In this document: one piece after another, positions 10,772-20,800 of the stretch
How positions within the stretch are numbered: the stretch's first letter is position 1
Layout: each line of letters begins with the position of its first letter
Assembly (NCBI GenBank): GCA_028288765.1
Contig: JAQGHQ010000153.1
Span: 1-49,699, forward strand
Source: Gemmataceae bacterium
GTDB taxonomy: Bacteria > Planctomycetota > Planctomycetia > Gemmatales > Gemmataceae
Length of the DNA stretch: 49,699 nt
Reading direction: 5' to 3'
Translations under genes and position numbers: made by a program
Notes under the pieces: model-generated
The model's input: only the letters and a program-made list of their open reading frames with translations
Database searches by the model: none
Told to the model about the DNA's origin: nothing

Positions 10772-11871
10772 TACGGCTTCCCCCCCGGCGATCCGGACGG
10801 CGTGGTCGGCGGCGTGGGCGTGTTCCGCGGGGCCCCGTCGGGGGCCGGGAACCGCTCGTTCGGCGGGATCATCCCGCCCTGCTTCAGCGACCGGATGTAC
10901 GCGATCACCTTGATCAGGTCGTCTTCCGACACCTGGCTCTCGTAGTTCCCCGGCATGATCGGCTCCCACCCCTCGACCACCTTGGCCCGGGGGTTGAGGA
11001 TGGACTCGCGGATGTACGACTCGTCGGCGACCACCGTCCCGCCGCCCCTGAGCGGGACGGTCCGGCCGTACAGCCCTTCGAGGCTCGGGGCCCGGGGGTG
11101 GAGTTTGGTCCCGGATTCGGCGTTCGGGGAGTGGCAGTCAATGCACTGCAGCTTCCGGAACAGCTGCTGGCCCTCCCAGGCGAGTGACCCGTCGGCCTTC
11201 TCCCGGAGGAACCGGTCGAACTCGTCCTGCGGGACGACCTTGATCTTGCCCACCATCAGCGAGTGCCACGTCCCGCAGTATTGGTCGCAGAACACGTGGT
11301 ACTCGCCGACCTTGGTCGGGTGGTACCAGGTGCTCACGTACCGCCCGGGCAGGACGTCGATCTTCTGCCGGAAGGCCGGGATTCCGAAGTCGTGGATCAC
11401 GTCCTCGGAGATGAACGTGACCTTCACCGGCCGGTCGACCGGGAGCACCAGGGCCCCGATGTTCGCCCGCTCCTCCTCGGTCATATTCCCGGGGTTGCCC
11501 CCGATGATCACCCGCTGGCCCTCGGGGTACTGCGCCTTCCACATCCACTGCTTGCCGATGACCTTGATCTCCGGGGCGTCCTTCGGCGGGTGGACGGCGC
11601 TGTCGTAGACCCACGCCCCCCAGACGAAGAAGGTCAGGAAGATCAGGAGCGGGGTCAGAGTCCAGAACAACTCGAGCCGGTGCGACCCGAGGATCCGGGG
11701 GGTCGACCCGCTCGCCGCGGTCCGGCGGTATTTGATGCAGCAGAACGCCATCCCGGCGCACACCAGGAGCGTGCCCAGCGCGGTCCACGCGACGATGTAC
11801 CAGAACAGCGGCTCGAACCGGTCGGCCACCACCGACGCGCGGTCCGCCAGGCCGGGCAACGAATTGTTCAC
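10771..11871 (-). CDS. coxB: Cytochrome c oxidase subunit II with fused cytochrome c domain (caa3 type)
   Basis: A GTG start is preceded by GGAGGGAG. The 366-residue protein has two N-terminal helices (about 20-45 and 75-95) and a cupredoxin domain. The CuA ligands lie in [17 protein letters not shown] (about 190-207), with the upstream His in [11 protein letters not shown]-terminal cytochrome c domain has heme site CIDCH near residue 242 and a candidate Met ligand in PIMPGNYES. It takes electrons from a cytochrome c or directly from alternative complex III, passing them through its own heme to CuA. Fusion of cytochrome c to subunit II is the hallmark of caa3 oxidases. It ends in a Pro/Thr/Gly-rich tail. 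Confidence 0.97.
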   Translation of the reverse strand: MNNSLPGLADRASVVADRFEPLFWYIVAWTALGTLLVCAGMAFCCIKYRRTAASGSTPRILGSHRLELFWTLTPLLIFLTFFVWGAWVYDSAVHPPKDAPEIKVIGKQWMWKAQYPEGQRVIIGGNPGNMTEEERANIGALVLPVDRPVKVTFISEDVIHDFGIPAFRQKIDVLPGRYVSTWYHPTKVGEYHVFCDQYCGTWHSLMVGKIKVVPQDEFDRFLREKADGSLAWEGQQLFRKLQCIDCHSPNAESGTKLHPRAPSLEGLYGRTVPLRGGGTVVADESYIRESILNPRAKVVEGWEPIMPGNYESQVSEDDLIKVIAYIRSLKQGGMIPPNERFPAPDGAPRNTPTPPTTPSGSPGGKP

Positions 11872-12818
11872 GACACTCCCTCCGCAGGACGGTCCGCCGG
11901 GCCGCCCGTCCCCTCACCCCCGGGCCCCGGGCGGTCGGCCGGGGACGGGAGTGGTTTCCGCCGCTCCCGCCGGACGAAGTACGTCACGGCGGCAGCCAGG
12001 AGGACGACGGTCAGGATCCCGCCGGCCCGGACCGCCAGCAGGACGTTGAGCGAGTATTTTTGTTCCAGGTGGTCGAACCGGAAACACCGCAGGGCCAGCT
12101 TGTCGAGCAGCGACCCCACCTTGCCGTCGGACGCCTCGACCAGTGACATCTTCAGGGTGGTCTTCCCGATGGTGAACCCGGTCTCGGTGTCGTACCGGAT
12201 CTCCTTGTCGCCGCCGTAGCCGATCCCGTAAAAGTACCGGAACACCTGGCCGTTCGGGCGGAGGACGATGATCCCACTCAGGTGATCGTATTCCTTGTAC
12301 ACCTTGTCGTAGACGTACCGGAACCCGACCGCGTCGGTCAGCCGCCGGATCGATTCCTTCCGGCCGGTCAGGAAGTGCCACCCGGCCTCCGCCCCGGGGC
12401 GGCCGTACTCGGCCAGGTAGCTCTTCCGCTTCTCCTGGGCGAGGCCCGGCTGCTCCCGCTCGTCGAAGCTGACGGTGACCACGTTGAACGCCCCGCCGGC
12501 CGAGAAGTCCGCCGGCATCTCCCGCATCGCCGCGACCAGCCCGTTGAGCACGTCGGTGCAGTTCATCGGGCAGCGGTAGTACGCGAGGACGAGGACCGTC
12601 GGCTTCCCGCCGACACACTCGCCCAGGGTGATGTCCGCCCCGTCCTCGCCGCGGAAGGTGAGGTCGAGCGGGACCTGTTCGCCGAGCTTCTCGTCGATCC
12701 GGACGCCGGGGTTGCCGGGCCGGCGGCCCTCGCCCGGGCGGGGCGCGAGTCCGTCGACGGCCGCCGCCGGGGCGGCCAGCCCGAGCACGAGCACCAGGGG
12801 TAGGATGAGCCGGGCCAC
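11868..12818 (-). CDS. SCO family copper chaperone with extra C-terminal membrane helix
   Basis: I chose the GTG start at 12818, which overlaps the stop of the preceding gene (TAGTG); the longer open frame upstream is a shadow of that gene. The 316-residue product has a cleavable-type signal peptide, a thioredoxin-like SCO domain with the copper site CPMNC near residue 95, and the distal His in YDHLSG. After that comes about 100 extra residues and a transmembrane helix (ILTVVLLAAAVTYFV) with a basic tail. Canonical SCO proteins have only an N-terminal anchor, so the C-terminal anchor is notable. The stop overlaps the coxB start (GTGA), consistent with co-translation with the CuA subunit it should serve. 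Confidence 0.9.
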   Translation of the reverse strand: MARLILPLVLVLGLAAPAAAVDGLAPRPGEGRRPGNPGVRIDEKLGEQVPLDLTFRGEDGADITLGECVGGKPTVLVLAYYRCPMNCTDVLNGLVAAMREMPADFSAGGAFNVVTVSFDEREQPGLAQEKRKSYLAEYGRPGAEAGWHFLTGRKESIRRLTDAVGFRYVYDKVYKEYDHLSGIIVLRPNGQVFRYFYGIGYGGDKEIRYDTETGFTIGKTTLKMSLVEASDGKVGSLLDKLALRCFRFDHLEQKYSLNVLLAVRAGGILTVVLLAAAVTYFVRRERRKPLPSPADRPGPGGEGTGGPADRPAEGVS

Positions 12819-13597
12819 TACTTCTTCTCCGCCGGGGTGTCCTTCTTCGGCCGGGGGTCGGCCTTGGGCGGCTCCTTCTTCTCCGCGGGCGGCTCCTTCG
12901 GGAGGGGTGGCTGGACCCCCCGGCCCCCGTTCGACGCGCTCGGCCGCAGGTCCGTCCCGACCGGCTTCGACGGGTTCTTCTGGACCGGCAGGAGGTCCTT
13001 GTTCCCGGCCGCGAGCCTCATCGCGTCGGTGATCGGGATGCGGGCGTACTTCTTCTCGGCGTCCGCGTACCCGGCCTTCTGGAGCGCCGGCACCCGGTCC
13101 GGGCGGATCTCCTCCCAGTGGATCTCGGGCGAGTTCCCGGTCGGCAGCGGCGGGCGGGCGAAGAACTTGCCGTCCGATTCGAGCCGGCGGAGCGGTTCGA
13201 GCCGGGGCTGGTCGACCTCCCGCTGTTGATTCTGCCGCAGCCCCGCCCGCTCGGTCCGCTCCAGCTGGTCGTTGAGCGGGGCCTCGCCCCGGGTGACCGC
13301 GTCCGGGTGGGCGAACGGCCCGGGCCGGAGGGCGTCGTCCCGGGTGAAGTAGGCGAACGTCCCGGCGGCGACAAGGATCGCGATCACGAACGTGGCCACG
13401 ACTGCGAGCGGGATGCCCATGATCGGCTTGACCGCGAACGCGTCCGGCTCGTGTCCGGCCTTGACGGCCTCGGGGTTCACCCCGCCGCCCCCGCCGTGGT
13501 TGTCCCCGCCCGCCCCGTAGGCGGCGTCCGCCGGCCACTGGCGACCGGCCCCCGGGTGCTGGTGCCCCCCCGGGCCCGACGGATTAGTGGTGCTCAT
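12818..13597 (-). CDS. Single-span membrane protein in act-cox cluster, unknown function
   Basis: The 259-residue protein has a Gly/His-rich N-terminus of about 50 residues, one transmembrane helix (about 62-85, IPLAVVATFVIAILVAAGTF), a soluble region rich in Gln/Arg/Glu that contains NSPEIHWEEIRPD, and a low-complexity Pro/Lys/Glu tail. There is no cofactor motif. It overlaps actF by 14 bases and the SCO gene by one base, so it is translated with them. Its position between complex III and oxidase genes suggests an assembly or supercomplex-tethering role, which is inference only. I do not recognise a named family. Confidence 0.8.
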   Translation of the reverse strand: MSTTNPSGPGGHQHPGAGRQWPADAAYGAGGDNHGGGGGVNPEAVKAGHEPDAFAVKPIMGIPLAVVATFVIAILVAAGTFAYFTRDDALRPGPFAHPDAVTRGEAPLNDQLERTERAGLRQNQQREVDQPRLEPLRRLESDGKFFARPPLPTGNSPEIHWEEIRPDRVPALQKAGYADAEKKYARIPITDAMRLAAGNKDLLPVQKNPSKPVGTDLRPSASNGGRGVQPPLPKEPPAEKKEPPKADPRPKKDTPAEKK

Positions 13598-14981
13598 GGT
13601 GGTGCCCCTCCGGCAGCATGTACGTCTCGTTCGTCGGCAGGAGCGGCCGCTTCTTCAGGTGGTTCAGGAAGAACCAGCCCCACAGCCCCCCGATCCCGGC
13701 CACCGCCCCCACGTCCATCAGGATGAACAGCGGCGACTCGTGCTCGAACGTCGGCTCGACCCACCACACGACGTCGATCGCGCACACGACCAGCAGGTAG
13801 ATCGCCATCACCCGCAGCCGGACCGGGTGGAGCTTGATGTCGCGGAACAGGAGCAGGATGAACGGCAGGCCGAAGTGGAACACGATCAGGCCCGCCGACA
13901 CCCACCACCACCCCGTGTTGTTCGACCGCTTGAGGTAGAACGGGATCTCTTCCGGCAGGTTCCCGATCCAGATGAGCATCATCTGGGAGAACGAGGTGTA
14001 CGACCAGAACAGGGTGAAGGCCAGCATCAGGCTGCCCATGTCGAGCTGGAACTTCGGCCGCATCACGTCCTTGAACGGCGGGCGGCCGACCAGGAGCAGG
14101 AACCCGGCCACGCTGAACGCGAAGCAGGTGAGGAACTGGTTCACGGCGAAGATGACCGGGAACATCGTCGACGCCCAGCCCTCCTGCAGCGACATCACCC
14201 ACTGGGTCGAGGCGGCGGTGAGCGTGATCGCGTAAACGATCAGCCCCGGGCCGGAGAGGTTCTTCAGCTTCTCCAGGCTCGATTCGACCTTCGCCGGGTC
14301 GGTCTCCGCGTCCTGCCCCCACTTGTTCAGGAAGTAGATCATCGTCCCCCAGATCGCGAAGTAGACGACCGAGAGGAGGACAAACATCGGCGGGGAGAGG
14401 AAGTTGAGGTTCCCCTCCGCGTGTTCCTTCCGCTCGATCTCGACGGCCTTCTTGACCATCTCCACGGACGCCTTCCGGCGCTCGGCGTACTTCGCCGCCA
14501 GCTGCGCGGTCTGGGCGTCCATGGCCTCCCCGGGCCGGGGTTCGGCTGTCGGCGGCGGGCCCGGGATTTCCGTGTGCTCGGGGGCGACCCACCAGTACGG
14601 CGAGTGCTCGCCGAGCGTCATGGCGAGGGCGGCGAACGGGACGAACAGGGCGGCCATCAGCGGCAGCGTCCGGGTCGCGGACTCCAGCGACCGCTTGAGG
14701 AGCAGGCCCCAGGACGTCTTCGCCAGGTAGTGGATCATCAGGAGGGCCATCCCGCCGACCGGGAGGCTCATCCAGAACGTCCACCCGGCGAGGTACGCCG
14801 AGAGGAAGTGCGTCTTGGCCGCCCCCTCGGCGTGTTCGCCCTTGGCCGCGGCGAGGTTGATCCCGCCGGCGACGGCGAACAGGGCAATCCCGACCACGGC
14901 GGCCCCGAGCGCGAACCGCTGCGGGCCGGCCCAGTCCGGGTGGCCGGGGTATGCCGGCGGGGCGGTGGGAGCGGTACTCAC
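13584..14981 (-). CDS. actF: Alternative complex III subunit ActF (quinol:cytochrome c oxidoreductase)
   Basis: I chose the GTG at 14981, which overlaps the actE stop (GTGA); residues encoded further upstream are not natural. The 465-residue NrfD-like membrane protein has about ten helices. A hydrophilic loop rich in Lys/Glu (about 170-210) comes after the first helices, and a His-rich C-terminus (EGHHHEHH) closes the protein. In alternative complex III, ActC and ActF are paralogous ten-helix subunits in the membrane. ActC binds quinol, and ActF has an apparent proton-translocation half-channel in published structures. Gene order act A-B-C-D-E-F confirms the call. Confidence 0.93.
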   Translation of the reverse strand: MSTAPTAPPAYPGHPDWAGPQRFALGAAVVGIALFAVAGGINLAAAKGEHAEGAAKTHFLSAYLAGWTFWMSLPVGGMALLMIHYLAKTSWGLLLKRSLESATRTLPLMAALFVPFAALAMTLGEHSPYWWVAPEHTEIPGPPPTAEPRPGEAMDAQTAQLAAKYAERRKASVEMVKKAVEIERKEHAEGNLNFLSPPMFVLLSVVYFAIWGTMIYFLNKWGQDAETDPAKVESSLEKLKNLSGPGLIVYAITLTAASTQWVMSLQEGWASTMFPVIFAVNQFLTCFAFSVAGFLLLVGRPPFKDVMRPKFQLDMGSLMLAFTLFWSYTSFSQMMLIWIGNLPEEIPFYLKRSNNTGWWWVSAGLIVFHFGLPFILLLFRDIKLHPVRLRVMAIYLLVVCAIDVVWWVEPTFEHESPLFILMDVGAVAGIGGLWGWFFLNHLKKRPLLPTNETYMLPEGHHHEHH

Positions 14982-15796
14982 GGCTGGCGACCCCCGGCGT
15001 TGACCTTCTGTTGGATGTCGGGCGGCAGCTTCCCGTACTCGGCCCGCTGGCTCAGCTGCAGTGTCCGGATGTAGGCGATGATCCGCCACCGGTCGGCCGG
15101 CGGGACCTGTGCCGCGTGGTCCGGCATCTGCCCGTACCCCTTGGTGATCACTTCAAAGAAGTACCCGACCGGGACTTCCCGGACCGGGATGCTGATGTCC
15201 CACTTCCAGTACCCGCGGGAGACCCCGAGCGGGATCTGGGCCGTCTCGTCCGGCTCGTTCGCCTCCACCTTTTCGGTGTGGTACGAGGTCGGCTTCAGAA
15301 AGCCCCGCTCCCAGATCTTCCCCTTCCCGTTCCCGAGCGGCCCGTGACAGCCCGCGCAGAACGCGGTGTACCGCTCGGCCCCGCGGCTCAGGTCGGCCCC
15401 GGTGATCTCGAACGGGAACTCGGTGACGTAAATCTGGACGTCCGGGTTCGAGTGCGGCTGGCCCGGCCGCGGGTCGAACCGCGGGGCCCCGAACGCCGAC
15501 TCGCGGTCCTCGGGCGGGGTCGCGGCGGTCACGTCGACCTTGGTCGCCGGCGCGGCCCGCCGCCAGAACCGGGCCCACTCCGCCTGGGTAAGACCGGTGA
15601 CCAGCGGGTCGGCGTCGAGGTGCTGGCCGCGGTGGACGACGCCCGCCTCCAGGGGCCGGGACGACCGCCCGTCCGCGAAGAAGTCGGCCGGCTCGTACGG
15701 CCTGTAGTACGGCTGCTGGGCCATCTTCTGCTGGCAGCCGAGACCGGTGAGCAGTGCGAAATGAAACAGGCAAACGGTCAGGAGCCGTCGCGTCAT
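14978..15796 (-). CDS. actE: Alternative complex III monoheme cytochrome c subunit ActE
   Basis: The 272-residue lipoprotein has its signal peptide ending in LLTGLGC, with the lipobox Cys at about residue 21. It has one c-heme site, CAGCH, near residue 150, in a cytochrome c domain ending with the typical WRIIAYIRTLQLSQ helix. The distal Met is probably in KGYGQMPDH. ActE is the exit heme of the complex, passing electrons to the oxidase's cytochrome c. It lies 38 bases after actD and overlaps actF. The N-terminal half before the heme domain is long and mostly coil. Confidence 0.92.
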   Translation of the reverse strand: MTRRLLTVCLFHFALLTGLGCQQKMAQQPYYRPYEPADFFADGRSSRPLEAGVVHRGQHLDADPLVTGLTQAEWARFWRRAAPATKVDVTAATPPEDRESAFGAPRFDPRPGQPHSNPDVQIYVTEFPFEITGADLSRGAERYTAFCAGCHGPLGNGKGKIWERGFLKPTSYHTEKVEANEPDETAQIPLGVSRGYWKWDISIPVREVPVGYFFEVITKGYGQMPDHAAQVPPADRWRIIAYIRTLQLSQRAEYGKLPPDIQQKVNAGGRQP

Positions 15797-15834
15797 TGTG
15801 CACGTTTCGGGTTTCGGGGCGCGTTCGCCGGAGG

Positions 15835-16434
15835 TCATTCGAACACCTCCTCGACCGGGGAGGACGGGTTGAGGCCCTGGAGGAAGGCCTTCGCCCGGCC
15901 GAGGTCGAACTTCGGGTCGGCGGCTTCGAGGCTCAGGAAGAACCGGTCCCGGGAGGCCCGGTCGAACGTCTTGCTGTTGAACAGCGGGTGGTGCAGCCGG
16001 GGCAGCCCGCACAGGGCCATCAGCCCGAACAGCCCGCTCAGCGAGGCCGTGAGGACCATCATCTCGAACGTGATCGGGATGAACGACGGCCAGCTCAGGT
16101 ACGGCCGCCCGCCGATGTTCAGCGAGTACCCGTAGGAGTTGTCCCAGTACTGCATCAGGAACCCGGCGCAGGCCCCGGTCAGCCCGCCGATGAACATCAC
16201 CACGCCCATCTCGGACTTCGGGAACCCGAGCGCGTCGGCCGCATCCCCGACCGGGTACGGGGTGTGGGTGTCCATCAGCGTGTAGCCCTCGGCCCGGGCC
16301 TTCCGGGTCGCGACGACGAGGGCGTCCGCGTCCGGGAACTCGGCCAGCAGGCCGAACAGCTTCGGCTCGTCGTCGGCCGCGTGGTGGGCCCCCCCGTGGG
16401 GGTGCCCGACCGGGGTGGCGGGGGACGGTGTCAC
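15835..16434 (-). CDS. actD: Alternative complex III subunit ActD (DUF3341)
   Basis: A GTG start at 16434 overlaps the actC stop (GTGA). The 199-residue protein has a His-rich N-terminus, a soluble DUF3341 domain beginning KLFGLLAEFPDADAL, then two membrane helices (MGVVMFIGGLTGACAGFLMQY and the TFEMMVLTASLSGLFGL stretch) and the conserved PSFIPITFEM and LPRLHHPLF segments. It is a structural membrane subunit without cofactors. Position and sequence match ActD of the act operon. Confidence 0.94.
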   Translation of the reverse strand: MTPSPATPVGHPHGGAHHAADDEPKLFGLLAEFPDADALVVATRKARAEGYTLMDTHTPYPVGDAADALGFPKSEMGVVMFIGGLTGACAGFLMQYWDNSYGYSLNIGGRPYLSWPSFIPITFEMMVLTASLSGLFGLMALCGLPRLHHPLFNSKTFDRASRDRFFLSLEAADPKFDLGRAKAFLQGLNPSSPVEEVFE

Positions 16435-17873
16435 GGCGCGTTCTCCATGATCGAGTGCCCGCCGCCCCCGCCCTGCTTCTTGGGCAGGAGCTCCCGCATC
16501 TCGGTGATCGAGATCATCGGCAGGTAGCGGAGGAACAGGAAGAACAGGAAGAGGAACAGGCCGAGCGACCCGAACATCGTGGCGTAGTCCCAGATCGTCG
16601 GCGAGTACCGGCCCCAGCTGCTCGGGAGCTGGTCGCGGGTCAGGGTGACGACGATCACGTACCGCTCGAACCACATCCCGATCAGGGCCGACAGGCAGAT
16701 CAGCTCCAGCCAGAACGGGCTCCGCCGGACCCGCTTGGACCAGAGGAACGTGAGCGGGAACGCACAGTTGAAGAAGATCAGGCACCAGTACGACCACCCG
16801 TACGGGCCGAACATCCGCTCGATCGTCGTCCCCCACTCGTACAGGCTGTGGCCGTACCACGCCATCCAGAACTCGCTGAAGTACCCGTAGGTGACGAGGA
16901 ACCCGGTGGCCAGCATCACCTTCCCACAGATGTCCAGGTGGTGGTCGGTGAAGAAGTCTTCCAGGTGGTACCACTTCCGGACCGGGATGGCGAGGGCGAC
17001 GACCATCGCGAACCCGGAGTAGATCGCCCCGGCCACGAAGAACGGCGGGAAGATGGTCGCGTGCCAGAGCGGGACGATCGCCACGGCGAAGTCGAACGAC
17101 ACGACCGTGTGGACCGAGAGCACCAGCGGGGTGCTCAGCCCGCCGAGCAGCAGGTACACCTTCTCGTACCGCCGCCAGTGGATCGCCGACCCCCGCCAGC
17201 CGAGCGACAGCAGCCCGTAGAACACCCGCTGCCACCGCTTCCCGGCCTGGTCCCGGAGGGCGGCCAGGTCGGGGACCAGGCCGATGTACCAGAACACCAG
17301 GGAGACGGTGAAGTACGTGGTGACCGCGAACACGTCCCAGGTCAGCGGGCTGCGGAACTGGGGGTACACCCCGGCCACGTTCGGGAGCGGGTACAGCCAG
17401 TAGAAGAACCACGGCCGGCCCATGTGGAGCAGCGGGAACAGCCCGGCGCACATGACCGCGAAGATGGTCATCGCCTCGCTGAACCGGTTGATACTCGTCC
17501 GCCACTTCTGGTGGAGGAGCAGGAGGATCGCCGAGATCAGGGTCCCGGCGTGGCCGATCCCGATCCACCACACGAAGTTGATGATCGCGAAGCCCCAGGC
17601 GGTCGGGACGTTGATGCCCCAGATCCCGACGCCCATGTAGAACAGCCAGCAGACGGACACGGCGAGGACCTGGAGCAGGGCGAACCCGGCCAGGAACCCG
17701 ATCCACCAGCCCCGCGGGTGCCGCCCGTTGAGCACCACCGACCCGATCGCGTCCCCGACGGACACGAGGTCGTGCTTGTGCTCGACCAGCGGGTGCATCT
17801 CGGGCTCGAGCGGCAGGTCGCTCCGGCCCGGGCGGTGCCCGCCCGCGGCGGGTGGGTGTTCGGCGATCGACAC
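16431..17873 (-). CDS. actC: Alternative complex III quinol-binding membrane subunit ActC (NrfD/PsrC family)
   Basis: The 480-residue NrfD-family protein has about ten transmembrane helices. Conserved features include WWIGIGHAGTLISAILLL near residues 90-108, FYWLYPLPN, the VHTVVSFDFAV segment and HLDICGKVMLATGFLV. ActC is thought to oxidise menaquinol or ubiquinol on the periplasmic side and pass electrons to ActB. It is separated from actB by a single base and overlaps actD. A run of Gly residues (KQGGGGGHS) forms the C-terminal tail. Confidence 0.95.
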   Translation of the reverse strand: MSIAEHPPAAGGHRPGRSDLPLEPEMHPLVEHKHDLVSVGDAIGSVVLNGRHPRGWWIGFLAGFALLQVLAVSVCWLFYMGVGIWGINVPTAWGFAIINFVWWIGIGHAGTLISAILLLLHQKWRTSINRFSEAMTIFAVMCAGLFPLLHMGRPWFFYWLYPLPNVAGVYPQFRSPLTWDVFAVTTYFTVSLVFWYIGLVPDLAALRDQAGKRWQRVFYGLLSLGWRGSAIHWRRYEKVYLLLGGLSTPLVLSVHTVVSFDFAVAIVPLWHATIFPPFFVAGAIYSGFAMVVALAIPVRKWYHLEDFFTDHHLDICGKVMLATGFLVTYGYFSEFWMAWYGHSLYEWGTTIERMFGPYGWSYWCLIFFNCAFPLTFLWSKRVRRSPFWLELICLSALIGMWFERYVIVVTLTRDQLPSSWGRYSPTIWDYATMFGSLGLFLFLFFLFLRYLPMISITEMRELLPKKQGGGGGHSIMENAP

Positions 17874-17874
17874 G

Positions 17875-20800
17875 TCAGGCCCCCTTCGGCATCTCGGGGT
17901 TCGGGTTCCGCAGGGACGCCAGGTAGCTCGTCCGCGGCATGGTGTTCAACTCGGCCAGGAGGCCGTAGTTCGCGGGCTCGGCCTTCCACTGTCCGACCGC
18001 ACTGGTCTTGTCTTCCAGGTCCCCGAACATGATCGCCCCGGACGGGCAGGCGGCCTGGCACGCGGTCCGGACCTCCCCGTCCCGGATCGGCCGGTGCTCC
18101 CGCTCGGCCACGATCTCCGCGTACCGGAGCCGCTGGACGCAGTACGTGCACTTCTCCATCACCCCCCGGCTCCGGACCGACACGTCCGGGTTGCGGCCGA
18201 GCTTGATGCTCTCGGTCGCCCAGTCCTGGAAGGTGAGGAAGTTGAACCGGCGGACCTTGTACGGGCAGTTGTTCGAGCAGTACCGGGTGCCGACGCACCG
18301 GTTGTACGCCATGTCGTTGAGCCCGTCGGCCGTGTGGGCCGTCGCCCCGACCGGGCAGACGATCTCGCACGGCGCCTTCTCGCACTGCTGGCACGGGACC
18401 GGCTGGAAGTACGTCTGGGTGGCGTCCGGGCTGTCCGGCGTCCCCTCGTAGTACCGGTCGATCCGGATCCAGTACATGTCGTGCCCGCGGGTGACCTCGT
18501 ACTTGCCCACCACCGGCGTGTTGTTCTCGCTCTGGCAGGCGACCACGCAGGCGTTGCACCCGGTGCAGGCCGACAGGTCGATCGCCATCCCCCACCGCCG
18601 GGCCTTGATCTTGGCGTCCGGGTAGAGGGCGTCGTTCGGATGGTACATGGTCAGCGGGAGGAGCCGGCGGTCGTGCTCTTCCCCGTGCTCGTGGTCGTCC
18701 TTGCCCTTCTCGTCGTGCTTGTGCTCGTGCGGCTCGCCGTAGGTCGTCCCCTTGCGGAACTGGGCCCCGGAGGCGTCGTCCGGCTTCTCGGGCGGGCCGG
18801 GGACGTTGTGGCTGATCGGGTCCGCCTCGCCGGCGGCCGTCGGCGGGATCTTGCCGAACCACGGGTTCTTCTGGTAGTCGGCAACCGTCCCCCGGCGGAC
18901 CGGGGCCCGGTCAATAATGTGCCCGTCGAGCGGGTCCTTCTGGGTCATGACCCAGTTCGCCTGGACGCAGGCGAGGAAGTACGTGTCTTTCGTCCGGACG
19001 ACCTTCAGCCCGTTTCCGAACCAGAGGGCGTCGGAGGTCCGGAGATCGTAGGCGTTGAACCCGCGGGCGGGCTCCCCGGCCGCGTTCAACTCGGTCGGGG
19101 TGTTGCCGACCCGGCCGGCCCGCTTCCGGCCATACCCGAGGTGGACCGTCACCGCCGCGTCCGGGTGGCCGGGCAGGATCCACACCGGGGCCTTGATCGT
19201 CCGCCCCTTGTAGGTGAGGGTGAGGATGCTGACCTCGGTCCGGCCCCGCTCGCCGGCAGTCCAGCGGTACTCCTTCTCGACCGCGAGCTTCTTCGCGGTG
19301 GCCGGGCTGACGAACGCGGCGTTATCCCAGCTCAGCTTGGTCAGCGGCCGGGGCAGTTCCTGGAGCCACCCGTTGTTCGCGTACCGGCCGTCGAAGAGGG
19401 CCGGGTCCGGGCGGAAGTTGATCTCGTACTCGTCGCCGGCCGGGGCCGGCGAGGGGGCCGCGCCGGCCGCCCAGCCGGGGGCGAGGGCGGGGGCCTTTGC
19501 CTCCCGGGCCGGGGCGCTGCCGCGGATCACCCCCGACCGCACCGCCTCCTGCCAGAACACCTCGAACTCGCCGGTCTGTTTGGAGTCGGTGAACCACTTC
19601 CGCCAGTACGCCCGGACGACCTCGCGGCCCTCGCGGACGGGGGCGTTGGTCACGTCGGCGAGCAGTTCGATCGCCGACTTCCCGGCGTACAGCGGGGCGA
19701 TGAGCGGCTGCTGGATCGCGGCCGTTCCGTCGAACCCGCGGCCGTCGCCCCAGGCTTCGAGGTAGTGGGCCTCGTTCACGTGCCACTCGAACAGGGCGGC
19801 CGTCTCGTCCTGGTGGCTGCCGAGGTGGAACCGGAAGAAGTCCTTCTTCTTTTCCTTCGCCTTCTTCACAGCCTCCTGCAGGGTCTCCGCGAATTTCAAG
19901 TCCGCCGGGGCGGTGTACGCCGGGTTCGTCCCGCCGAGGACGAGGAGCGCGTCGACCTTCTCGTCCGCGATCTCCTTCGTAAGCGTGGCGAGGTCGACCA
20001 TCTTCCCGTCCGGCCGGGCCTCGACCGGGCCCGAGAGGAAGACCGTCTGGCCGATGTTCCCGAGGGAATTGTTGATCGCGTGGGCGACGGCGTGGACGCC
20101 GGGCGGCTGGTGCTCGCCGGCCACCACGACACAGGTGCCCTTACCCTTGTGCGCCAGGAGGTCCTTGGCGAGCGGGTCGAGCCACTTCTGGGCCGCGTCC
20201 GGCAGGGCGCCGGGGGCCGGGGCGCCCTCCACACCGAGTTTCGCGGCGAGCGCCCGGGCGAACGCCTCGACCTGCCCGGCGAGGAGCGGCAGCCGGTGGT
20301 CGGCGACCGAGCCCGTCGTGCTCGGCATGCACTCGACCACGTAAAGCCGGCTCATCTTCTCGGGCGTTGTGTACTCTTTCTCTTGCCCCGCCGGGATGTG
20401 CTGCCGGACCCGCCGCCGGGTGGCGAAATCGCGACAGTACCGGACGTGCCCGGGGCCGGCCCCGAGGAAGTCGGCGTCGAGCGAGACGACGACGTCGGCC
20501 TTGGCGAAGTCGTAGGTAACCGTCAACTCGCGGCCGAACGCCTTCCGGCTGCCGTCGCGGACGGTGTCGAGCCCGCACGGCTCGAACTGCGTCCACCGGG
20601 CCTCGGGGAAGTCGGCCAGCAGCGCGCCGATGCGGTCGGCCAGGGTCGTGTCCCGGGCGACCACCCCGGTCAGGAGGCGGAGCCGGACACCCCGCTTCGG
20701 CTGCCCGCGGTCGTCGAACAGCGTCCGCCGAATCGCCCGGGTGACTTCCTCGTAGGGGACCGGCGTGCCGCTCTTGGTCGCGTCCTTCGAGCGGTCCGGG

